Assembly: GCA_964522605.1 (NCBI GenBank)
Contig: CAZFWV010000215.1
Coordinates: forward strand, 1 to 12,122
Source of the DNA: CAVZLD01 sp964522605
GTDB lineage: Bacteria > Planctomycetota > Planctomycetia > Pirellulales > Pirellulaceae
Reading direction: 5' to 3'
Length of the DNA: 12,122 bases
This document shows positions 1 to 5,923 of the stretch, one piece after another. Below the pieces are notes generated by a model that saw only the letters and a program-made list of their open reading frames with translations, did not search any database and was not told the origin of the DNA. The position numbers and the translations under genes were made by a program. Within the stretch, counting starts at the first letter, position 1; every line of letters starts with the position of its first letter.

Positions 1-38
1 CACTCCCCCAGCCGGGTCGATTCGCAGGGAATAAGTCC

Positions 39-44
39 TATACT
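39..44 (+). promoter_or_regulatory. Possible -10 element upstream of gmd
   Basis: TATACT lies 51 bases before the GTG start of gmd and matches a sigma-70 -10 hexamer at five of six positions. No convincing -35 hexamer sits 16-18 bases further upstream, so this is only a weak candidate. Planctomycete promoters are poorly defined. The rest of 1-94 holds nothing else I can support. Confidence 0.2.
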
Positions 45-94
45 TAAGAGAGTTGGGCTGGTGAGTATTTTCTAACCAAGAGCGGGCGGGCGAC

Positions 95-1219
95 GTGCAC
101 TACGACTCTCCAAATGGCAATGGATACATGCAGCTTCCTCCGAGAAATGGAAAACGCGCGCTGATCACCGGGATCACGGGGCAGGATGGGTCGTTTCTAG
201 CCGAACTGCTGCTGTCGAAGGGATATGAAGTCTGGGGGATGATCCGCCGGGCCTCCTCGTTCAATACGGCCCGGCTGGATCACGTTTACCAGGATCCGCA
301 CGATCCGGATGTGCGGCTGCGATTGTGCTTCGGCGACTTGAACGATTCGTCATCGATACACTCGGTGCTGCAGACTTCGTGTCCTGACGAGGTCTATAAC
401 CTGGGGGCGCAGTCGCATGTCAAGGTGTCCTTCGAAGTGCCGGAATACACGGGCGAAGTGACCGCGCTCGGCGCGCTGCGGTTGCTCGAAGGCATGCGCT
501 CGCTGGGCCTGAACGCCAAGTTCTATCAGGCTTCGTCCTCGGAGCTCTACGGCAAAGTTGTCGAATCTCCACAGACGGAACAGACGCCCTTTCATCCTCG
601 CAGTCCGTATGCCGTGGCGAAAGCGTACGCGTATTTCATCACCCAGAACTATCGCGAATCGTATGGCATGTTCGCGGTGAATGGGATCTTGTTCAATCAC
701 GAGTCGCCGCGGCGAGGCGAGACGTTTGTGACGCGGAAGATTACGCGGGCGGCGGCGGCCATTTCGCAGGGACGACAGGAACGGCTGTATCTGGGGAATC
801 TGGAGGCGCGACGCGATTGGGGCTATGCGGGCGACTATGTCCGGGCGATGTGGCTGATGATGCAGGCCGAAACGCCAGATGACTATGTGATCGCCACGGG
901 AGAAACGCATTCGGTGCGCGAATTCTGCGACCTGGCCTTCTCGTACGTCGGCCTGCCGCTCACCTGGGAAGGTTCCGGCATCAATCAACGCGGGATCGGC
1001 TCTGACGGCCGCGTGCTCGTGCAAGTCGATCCGCGCTACTTCCGTCCGGCGGAGGTCGATCTGCTGCTCGGCGATTTCAGTAAAGCGAAGCGAGAACTCG
1101 GCTGGGAGCCGACCGTTGGCTTCGAAGAACTCGTCCACATGATGGTCGAATCCGACCTGAGCGATCGACGACGCGAATCGCCGGGCGTGCGCAGCGAAGT
1201 GCCCAGCGGTAAGCGCTGA
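95..1219 (+). CDS. gmd: GDP-mannose 4,6-dehydratase
   Basis: Cytoplasmic short-chain dehydrogenase/reductase (extended type) that converts GDP-D-mannose to GDP-4-keto-6-deoxy-D-mannose, the branch point to GDP-fucose, GDP-rhamnose and related sugars for surface polysaccharide. The NADP-binding Rossmann motif GITGQDG is at residues 26-32. The catalytic set is S148, E150 and the YxxxK pair Y172/K176, with the same 22-residue Glu-Tyr spacing as the E. coli enzyme. The family blocks NGILFNHESPRRGETFVTRK (about 196-215) and VDPRYFRPAEV are intact. The length of 374 residues is normal. The start is uncertain: the first in-frame codon is GTG at 95, and the family usually begins close to the Rossmann strand, so ATG at 128 (residue 12) is an equally good start. 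Neither has a strong Shine-Dalgarno. The usual partner fcl (GDP-fucose synthase) is not in the window but could lie to the left. The family assignment is firm; only the N-terminus is in doubt. Confidence 0.96.
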   Translation: MHYDSPNGNGYMQLPPRNGKRALITGITGQDGSFLAELLLSKGYEVWGMIRRASSFNTARLDHVYQDPHDPDVRLRLCFGDLNDSSSIHSVLQTSCPDEVYNLGAQSHVKVSFEVPEYTGEVTALGALRLLEGMRSLGLNAKFYQASSSELYGKVVESPQTEQTPFHPRSPYAVAKAYAYFITQNYRESYGMFAVNGILFNHESPRRGETFVTRKITRAAAAISQGRQERLYLGNLEARRDWGYAGDYVRAMWLMMQAETPDDYVIATGETHSVREFCDLAFSYVGLPLTWEGSGINQRGIGSDGRVLVQVDPRYFRPAEVDLLLGDFSKAKRELGWEPTVGFEELVHMMVESDLSDRRRESPGVRSEVPSGKR

Positions 1220-1256
1220 GTGAATAGCTCCGGACATGCGCGGAGAATAGCCGTAG

Positions 1257-1312
1257 CCGAGGTCGTGAGACCTTGGAGCTCTCGGCGGCGATCCGAATTC
1301 TCACGAATCCGG
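1257..1312. other. Two adjacent tetraloop hairpins between convergent genes
   Basis: Hairpin 1 pairs 1257-1264 with 1269-1276 (8 bp including one G-T wobble) around a GTGA tetraloop. Hairpin 2 pairs 1293-1300 with 1305-1312 (8 positions, one mismatch) around a TCAC loop. The loops and flanking bases are reverse complements of each other: TCGTGAGA at 1263-1270 and TCTCACGA at 1299-1306. The gap lies between the stop codons of gmd (+) and dapL (-), so a bidirectional transcription end is the obvious guess. There is no U-tract on either strand, so it is not a standard intrinsic terminator. Confidence 0.4.
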
Positions 1313-1353
1313 CGACTGACGCGCCAGTCGGAGTGCTCTCTCGTCTCGCCCGG

Positions 1354-2595
1354 TCAGAACACCAGTTGTAACTGCTTGAGCCGTGATTCGGCTTCGGTCA
1401 TCAACTGATCTTCCGCCGCTTCATCCGCGGCTTCGTAGGTGACGGAAAACCGTAAGAACGGGCCGGCGTCGTCCCAAGGAACGGTGACGATCGACTGCTG
1501 GGTGATCAAGTGCTGGCTGGCTGCCTCGGCCGTCTCAAACGTCTCACCGTCGGCGGTGCCGCGTGGGCTGCGGCAGTAAAGGAAGTACGTGCCGCCGGGC
1601 ATCGAACATTGGAAGCCGCAGCGGTTGAGCATCGCGACCAGCTTCTCGAGCCGTCGGTGATACTTCGTGCGGATCACGTCGGGGATCGCGGGATCGTCCA
1701 ACGCCGCGGCGGCTGCGTGCTGGATCGCCATAAACTGGCCGGAGTCGCAGTTGTCTTTCACATCGGCGAACGCGCGCACGATCAGCGGGTTGCCGCAAAC
1801 CCAACCGATCCGCCAGCCGATCATGTCAAATCCCTTCGACAGCGAGTGGACTTCGACTCCCACCTCGCGCGCTCCGGGCACTGACAGGAAACTCAGTGGT
1901 GAGCCTTCGTAGGTCAGCATGATATGGGCCGCGTCCTGCACGACGACGACCTGGTTCTCCTGCGCGAAGTCGATTACCCGGCGATAAAAATCCTCCGTCG
2001 CCACCTTCCCCGTCGGGCTGTTCGGGTAGTTCAGGACGAGCAGCTTCGCGCGCTTCCGCACGTCGATCGGAATCGAGTCGAGATCGGGCATGAAGTCGTT
2101 CTCGGACAGCAGCGGGAGCCGAAAGACCGTGCCACCGTAATAGCGTGTGTGCGTGCCGGCGACCGGATAGCCGGGCGCCGTCATCAGCGTGATATCTCCC
2201 GGATTGATGAAGACGGCGGGCAGCATCGACAGCGCGGTCTTCGATCCGATGCAGTGGTTGACTTCGGTCGCCGCGTCGAGCTCGACACCAAAGTTCCGTT
2301 GCATGAATCGTGCGGCCGCTTCCTTAAAGGCCGCGATCCCGTTGTCGGCGTAACCGCGGTTCTCCGGGCGGTTGATTTCGTGCGCCATCTTCTCGCGCAC
2401 TGCTGCGGGTGCCATCGAGTCGTTCTCGCCGATCCCGAAATCCAGGAGCGCCCGGTCAGGAAAGTCGGCCAGCGCCCGTCGCTTGGCTCGCTTGATCTTC
2501 TCAAACTTGTAGATTTCAGTTCCCTTGCCGTATTGCGCACCGCCAATCCGGTCGGCAAAGAGCGTTTGGAAATAGGGATCCGGTCCAGTCGTCAT
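1354..2595 (-). CDS. dapL: LL-diaminopimelate aminotransferase
   Basis: PLP-dependent fold-type I aminotransferase, cytoplasmic. It converts tetrahydrodipicolinate plus glutamate directly to LL-diaminopimelate and so bypasses the acylated DapD/DapC/DapE route to lysine and meso-DAP. Visible family features: IGGAQYGKGTEIYKFEKIKR near residues 17-36, the glycine-rich FGIGENDS block at 53-60, GYADNGI at 81-87, the NYPNSPTG motif at 189-196, PLP-contacting D221 and the Schiff-base lysine K254 in SLSKGFDMIGWR. The length of 413 residues is normal. The ATG start at 2595 is preceded by GAGGA 5 bases upstream. The N-terminus and central blocks closely match the planctomycete-type DapL as I remember it. 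The gene converges on gmd and has no obvious operon partner here. A generic class I/II aminotransferase is the only alternative and is much less likely. Confidence 0.93.
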   Translation of the reverse strand: MTTGPDPYFQTLFADRIGGAQYGKGTEIYKFEKIKRAKRRALADFPDRALLDFGIGENDSMAPAAVREKMAHEINRPENRGYADNGIAAFKEAAARFMQRNFGVELDAATEVNHCIGSKTALSMLPAVFINPGDITLMTAPGYPVAGTHTRYYGGTVFRLPLLSENDFMPDLDSIPIDVRKRAKLLVLNYPNSPTGKVATEDFYRRVIDFAQENQVVVVQDAAHIMLTYEGSPLSFLSVPGAREVGVEVHSLSKGFDMIGWRIGWVCGNPLIVRAFADVKDNCDSGQFMAIQHAAAAALDDPAIPDVIRTKYHRRLEKLVAMLNRCGFQCSMPGGTYFLYCRSPRGTADGETFETAEAASQHLITQQSIVTVPWDDAGPFLRFSVTYEAADEAAEDQLMTEAESRLKQLQLVF

Positions 2596-2661
2596 AAGTT
2601 CCTCAGTTTTGTTGCTGCGAAAGGTTCTTTTTTACCACAGCTGGGCCCGTGGGCACAGTGA

Positions 2662-2680
2662 CTCCGCCAGGACGGCGGAG
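2662..2680. other. GC-rich 7-bp hairpin
   Basis: CTCCGCC at 2662-2668 pairs perfectly with GGCGGAG at 2674-2680 around the loop AGGAC. It lies 67 bases upstream of the dapL start, so it could be in the dapL leader or promoter region. Neither strand has a following T-run, so it is not a standard terminator. Confidence 0.35.
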
Positions 2681-2801
2681 AGTGGCCCGGCCGCACTGGG
2701 TTTTCCTGTTGTCTGAAAGAGTTCAAGTGCAGAGGGCGCAGAAGCGCAGTGCGGCCCTCGGCGGCAACCAAACGGGGACGCTGCAACACGCGTCGCAATT
2801 G

Positions 2802-2869
2802 GTGTGCCACTGGCTTTGCCAGTGTCCTCTTAAGTCGAGGAAAAGCACCGGGCAAAGCCAGTGGCACAC
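2802..2869. repeat. Long inverted repeat (REP/MITE-like hairpin)
   Basis: GTGTGCCACTGGCTTTGCC (2802-2820) is the exact reverse complement of 2851-2869, giving a 19-bp perfect stem. A second short stem near the apex pairs CCTC (2826-2829) with GAGG (2837-2840) around a 7-base loop. The inner flanks AGTG (2821-2824) and CAC (2846-2848) suggest an originally longer stem that has decayed. I associate the core GTGCCACTGGCTTTGCC with dispersed intergenic elements in planctomycete genomes. That is memory, not a search. No transposase lies nearby. Confidence 0.75.
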
Positions 2870-3143
2870 AGTACAGTTGTCGCCGAAGGCTGCGCTGCGT
2901 ATCAAGATGCCAACCGTCACACCAGGTAGCAACGCAACTCAACCCTGTCGCATCTGGGAATTCGCTTGCCCCGACAAAAAACCCGACGTTCGCAGTGCAG
3001 AGGGCCGCGGAGAGGAAACGCCAGCAAGGAGACAGCTCGTGGCACAGGTTGCTCGAATTCGAGGGCCGGATTGAATGGATCGCACAGGCCCATTCATCAG
3101 GACCAGTCCGTGCCTCGGTTTCATTCCTCAACGCGATTTGTAC

Positions 3144-3199
3144 TCTCTACTCTCCACTTTCCACTCTCTACCCTCTACCCTCCACTCCCCACTCTCTAT
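3144..3199. repeat. Degenerate heptamer tandem array, YYYYYAC x8
   Basis: Eight consecutive 7-base units with no insertions or deletions: TCTCTAC, TCTCCAC, TTTCCAC, TCTCTAC, CCTCTAC, CCTCCAC, TCCCCAC and TCTCTAT. Positions 1-5 are always pyrimidine, position 6 is always A and position 7 is C in seven of eight. The array is pure pyrimidine plus periodic A on the + strand. It ends 68 bases before the pncC start codon. Conservation of the register despite base changes distinguishes it from random C/T-rich sequence. Confidence 0.8.
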
Positions 3200-3267
3200 A
3201 TCCTCCCAGCCCTCTGTGGTAAGATCCGTTTTCTTGCGCTGCAGGTTCCATTTCCGGGAAGGTACCC

Positions 3268-3774
3268 ATGGGTCCGGCACCCGAAGTCGAAGAATTGGCA
3301 GAGAAGCTTGCTCGCTACCATGTACGTGTGGTGTTTGCGGAAAGCTGCACGGCGGGTCTGGTGTCGGCGATGCTGGCGGCGGTGCCAGGGATCTCTCAGT
3401 TTCTGTGCGGTTCACTGGTGACTTATCGGGCTGAGTGCAAACAGCGATGGCTGGGGATACCGGCGGATGTGATCGAGTTGTATTCGACCGTTGGTCCGGC
3501 AATTTCGCGGCGGATGGCCGTCGCTGCTCTCGAGCGGACTCCGACGGCCGACTATAGTGGTGCGATCACCGGCTACCTTGGTCCGGATGCTCCCCCTGAC
3601 CTCGATGGACGCGTCTTCGTGGCGATCGCAGGCCGAAATTCAGGAGCAATGGAAGTGTTGCGTGAGGCGGATCCGCAGTTGATTGCCGCCGAGCGCACCG
3701 CGCGACAAGATGAAGCGGCGCGACTCGTGCTGCAAACCATGGCTGCCGTCGTGGAAGCGAGAAGAACTGACTGA
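3268..3774 (+). CDS. pncC: Stand-alone CinA C-terminal domain, nicotinamide-nucleotide amidohydrolase
   Basis: Small cytoplasmic enzyme of the CinA C-terminal family, which deamidates nicotinamide mononucleotide to nicotinate mononucleotide in NAD recycling. At 168 residues it is the length of a single domain (E. coli PncC is about 165) and has no N-terminal molybdopterin-binding-like domain. Visible motifs: AESCTAG at residues 24-30, with S26 the expected catalytic serine and A29 where ESCTGG is usual; GSLVTY (48-53) followed by K58; TVGP at 74-77; and TGYLGPDAP at 101-109 in place of the common GIAGP(G/D)GG loop. The C-terminal Arg/Ala-rich helix (about 143-163) is present. The ATG start has GGGAAGG about 6 bases upstream. 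A heptamer repeat array lies just upstream and a CsoSCA-like gene follows after 100 bp. The family is clear; activity is likely but rests on the motif, given the altered loop. Confidence 0.88.
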   Translation: MGPAPEVEELAEKLARYHVRVVFAESCTAGLVSAMLAAVPGISQFLCGSLVTYRAECKQRWLGIPADVIELYSTVGPAISRRMAVAALERTPTADYSGAITGYLGPDAPPDLDGRVFVAIAGRNSGAMEVLREADPQLIAAERTARQDEAARLVLQTMAAVVEARRTD

Positions 3775-3874
3775 TGCGGAAGACGGCGGTTGTTCCTGTT
3801 GATCCACAGCAGTCGAGAGTGGAATCAGTCGTCTGAGTTTTAAGGATCGTGACATCACAGTCAGGTGAAAAGCG

Positions 3875-5398
3875 ATGAGAGAAACGTATTCTATTGAGCT
3901 GGTTGCGAACGAGTTCTTTCAGCGCGCCTGCAACCCAACCTTCAAGGGTGAGTTGTCACCGGAGAGCCTAAGGGCGAACGCTGCCTTTGCGGAATACCTT
4001 CGCGAGAATGTCGTTGCGAGCGATGTGTTCTTCCGTTTGCAGAACCGAATTCGAATGTTCCAGGACGTGGCTCCACGCGTGTTTGTGTCGAAGTGCATTG
4101 ACGGCAGAGTGCACACGGCGAATGAGATGGGGTATCCGCCGTCGAGTATTAAGTTCTTGCGCACGGAGGGATCGAACCTCGATCTTTCGGCCAGCAATAC
4201 TGTGTTTTGGAATCGACTGAACAGTGTGGTGCTCGATGCACGCCGGAATACACCAGACTGCCCGGCACTTTTTATAGCCATGGCCCATCGAGGAGAAGCG
4301 GGTAGCGGATGTGCGGCGCACGGCGGTAATGATGCCGCCGCATTGTCCGTGGTCGAACAACAAGCTTGCGAGGTGCAGAAGGCATTTCTTCCTTCGGAGC
4401 TATACGTTCTGTATGGGATGATGAATACCGACGACCGCTCGTTGCGACTCTTTTTTCCTGATGGGCACGATCTCGATACGCAACGGATTATTCGCACGCT
4501 GAATACGCAGTCGCATCCCCTGTGTCGACCGGCAGATGTTTTTCAGCCCGAGTTTCTTGATCGATTGCTCGACGATCGACAGACGAATCAATTGGTAGGA
4601 GGACGTGTGGTGCGCAGCCTGGTCGAAGGACCGCTGGCTCCGATGTTCGAGGATCTGCAAGTGATGATCGCGCTCGAGACGTATCTGATGACGGAAGTGT
4701 CGCGGGTCGTTTTGAATCAGATGCGGAACAACGTTGTCTTCGACGACCGGGTCTTCCATGCCGTGCAAAGCCAAGTGGATTCGATCGACCGACTTCCCGA
4801 AGTCTTTCGGGCACCATTGGTCTACCAGATGCTCTGGAACGTCGCGTTTGTGCTGCATGAACGATTGCGGATCGAATCCCTGGCAGCGCGTGAGCGAAGG
4901 CTGGCCCTCGATCATGCCGAGAATATGGTGGCGTATGGCGAGGGATTCGAAATCGAACCCCGCAATACACTCGTGCTGATCAAGCCGGGACGCGGCCGAG
5001 ATCTGGACGCTCTGCAGGTGGCCAAGGCCGTGATCACGAAACACCGCCACAATCGCGTTCGACAGGATTTTCCGCCCCTGGTGCATATCAATCTGGAGAT
5101 TGCCGGTCGAAGCGACCGTTGGCACGCGTTCAACGATGAGGTTCTCGCACGACTGCTGACGCTGACCCAGAACGTGCATAGCGTCTTTCAGTCAGACTGC
5201 CGGGTGCTCACCACATACTCATACCGCCATCAGAAGCGGTTCTATCCGGTTCGCCTGCAGCCCGATCCGACCTTGGCCGGGTGCGACGCACGCGAATCCT
5301 ATCCGGTCGACCTGAGCCGCGACTTGAGTCAGGTGACGTTCAGCCCCAACGACCTGCGGCTCCGCGAAGCGGCCTACACGCGCTGGATGCTGCTCTGA
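3875..5398 (+). CDS. CsoSCA-like (carboxysome shell type) carbonic anhydrase outside a carboxysome locus
   Basis: Predicted zinc carbonic anhydrase related to CsoSCA of alpha-carboxysomes, which interconverts CO2 and bicarbonate. Residues 74-78 read CIDGR, giving the metal ligand C74 and the Asp-Arg dyad D76/R78. Ligand H138 ends the strand ALFIAMAH, and ligand C146 lies in CAAHGGNDAAAL. From memory, Halothiobacillus neapolitanus CsoSCA has CADGR (C173, D175, R177), H242 and CCAAHGSNDRAAL (C253). Further shared blocks are about 176-196 (LYVLYG..NTDDRSLR..FPDG) and 347-364 (HAEN....GEGF....RN), then a conserved C-terminal domain to about residue 435. In CsoSCA that last part is a decayed second beta-CA domain. 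Only 73 residues precede CIDGR, against 172 in CsoSCA, so the N-terminal Rubisco-binding segment and most of the helical domain are missing. No signal peptide or membrane segment is seen, so it is probably cytoplasmic. The ATG start has AGGTG about 9 bases upstream. The family call is an inference from aligned motifs; function and partner are unknown. Confidence 0.8.
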   Translation: MRETYSIELVANEFFQRACNPTFKGELSPESLRANAAFAEYLRENVVASDVFFRLQNRIRMFQDVAPRVFVSKCIDGRVHTANEMGYPPSSIKFLRTEGSNLDLSASNTVFWNRLNSVVLDARRNTPDCPALFIAMAHRGEAGSGCAAHGGNDAAALSVVEQQACEVQKAFLPSELYVLYGMMNTDDRSLRLFFPDGHDLDTQRIIRTLNTQSHPLCRPADVFQPEFLDRLLDDRQTNQLVGGRVVRSLVEGPLAPMFEDLQVMIALETYLMTEVSRVVLNQMRNNVVFDDRVFHAVQSQVDSIDRLPEVFRAPLVYQMLWNVAFVLHERLRIESLAARERRLALDHAENMVAYGEGFEIEPRNTLVLIKPGRGRDLDALQVAKAVITKHRHNRVRQDFPPLVHINLEIAGRSDRWHAFNDEVLARLLTLTQNVHSVFQSDCRVLTTYSYRHQKRFYPVRLQPDPTLAGCDARESYPVDLSRDLSQVTFSPNDLRLREAAYTRWMLL

Positions 5399-5472
5399 GC
5401 AAGTTCCGCGTCGCGCGGGATACCGCCCCCACCGGCTCTCATGCAAGGCGCCAGTTCCGAAACAGCCTCCCG

Positions 5473-5512
5473 TGGGCAGGACTTTGCCCAGGCTTGGCTT
5501 TCCTCCAAAGCC
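5473..5512. other. Two adjacent 6-bp hairpins downstream of the CsoSCA-like gene
   Basis: TGGGCA (5473-5478) pairs with TGCCCA (5485-5490) around a 6-base loop. GGCTTT (5496-5501) pairs with AAAGCC (5507-5512) around CCTCC. They lie 75 bases after the stop codon. They could form a transcription end or RNA-stabilising structure, but there is no T-run, so I do not call them an intrinsic terminator. Confidence 0.4.
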
Positions 5513-5539
5513 CCCTCACTTTCCCTGACCGCTGCCTTG

Positions 5540-5830
5540 AATCTTCGAAAAATCCTCTTGGCGCCTGTGGCCCGCCCGCGCAGTGCCTGTCCCCGCGTTC
5601 TCCCCCGCGTTCTCCGTTCTCGCCTTTAATCTTCGAAGAAATCTCTTGGCGCCCGTGGCTAGCCCGCGCAGTGCCTGTCCCTGCGTTCTCTCTTGGTAGC
5701 CCGCGCAATGCCTGTCCCTGCGTTCTCCGCCGGTGGCCTGCGATCATCCGCGAAAATCCGCGGCAAATCCTCTTGGCGCCTACGCCCGGCAACACAGTGC
5801 CTGTCCCCGGGTTGGGGCCGGGTTGGGGTG
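5540..5830. repeat. Degenerate repeat array with an 88-bp period and CAGTGCCTGTCCC core
   Basis: The unit beginning AATCTTCGAA at 5540 recurs at 5628, exactly 88 bases later. The first 63 bases align without gaps at roughly 90% identity: AATCTTCGAA, then CTCTTGGCGCC, then CCCGCGCAGTGCCTGTCCC, then GCGTTCTC. A third, internally deleted copy follows (TCTTGG from 5691, core at 5706 with one change). A fourth is more diverged (AAATCCTCTTGGCGCC from 5765, core at 5795). Core positions are 5581, 5669, 5706 and 5795. The minus strand reads GGGACAGGCACTG, a motif I associate with dispersed bacterial intergenic repeats, though I could not check this. Confidence 0.75.
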
Positions 5831-5836
5831 TTCGGG
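5809..5836 (+). other. Putative G-quadruplex motif
   Basis: Four G-tracts of 3-4 bases lie at 5809-5811, 5814-5817, 5820-5822 and 5825-5828, separated by two-base loops TT, CC and TT. A fifth tract is at 5834-5836. The first four are an exact 11-bp tandem duplication (5807-5817 and 5818-5828, CCGGGTTGGGG). The motif is on the coding strand, 103 bases upstream of the rhodanese start, so it could fold in the DNA or in a leader RNA. Confidence 0.55.
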
Positions 5837-5916
5837 TTGTGTATTGCGATCGAGGACGGTAAATACGTGACTGCGGTAGGGCTTGATGTGTAGTTGGTGG
5901 TGTGCGGCGAATAGGT

Positions 5917-5923
5917 AAAGGAG
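5917..5923 (+). promoter_or_regulatory. Ribosome binding site that fixes the rhodanese TTG start
   Basis: AAAGGAG lies 7 bases before TTG at 5931. This strong, well-spaced Shine-Dalgarno supports the unusual TTG start. The next in-frame ATG (residue 54) would remove half of the rhodanese domain. Confidence 0.7.

Larger units (their letters stand above)
2596..3267. other. Gene-free, repeat-mosaic intergenic region
   Basis: This 672-bp gap lies between the divergent starts of dapL and pncC. None of its open frames shows a recognisable protein or a ribosome-binding site. It is packed with structure: a GC-rich hairpin at 2662-2680 (CTCCGCC, 5-base loop, GGCGGAG); a long perfect hairpin at 2802-2869; a 12-bp direct repeat AGTGCAGAGGGC at 2726-2737 and 2994-3005; a hairpin at 3072-3096 (TGAATGG/CCATTCA); and a heptamer array at 3144-3199. 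The 9-mer TTACCACAG (2632-2640) and its reverse complement CTGTGGTAA (3214-3222) stand near the two ends. The promoters of both flanking genes must lie here, but I cannot place them. Confidence 0.6.

Noticed and set aside
350..1237. 295-residue open frame on the minus strand across gmd
   Set aside because: Lies opposite a clearly conserved gmd; the product is Arg/His-rich with no recognisable family or ribosome-binding site. It is a shadow of high-GC codon use.
2592..3131. Open frames on both strands in the dapL-pncC gap (for example 179 residues minus, 157 residues plus)
   Set aside because: They are translations of the hairpin repeat and pyrimidine array, have no ribosome-binding site and no recognisable domain.
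3144..3199. Heptamer arrays as CRISPR
   Set aside because: Units are 7 bases with no spacers and there are no cas genes. These are simple tandem repeats.
2632..3222. Insertion sequence or composite transposon
   Set aside because: No transposase frame and no target-site duplication; only 9-bp inverted ends, which may be chance.
3875..5398. Ordinary beta-carbonic anhydrase
   Set aside because: The metal ligands are His-x7-Cys rather than His-x2-Cys, the protein is over twice the usual length, and the CAAHGGND and HAEN...GEGF blocks match CsoSCA instead.
5473..5512. Intrinsic terminator for the CsoSCA-like gene
   Set aside because: Stems are only 6 bp and no T-run follows, so the evidence does not support a standard terminator.
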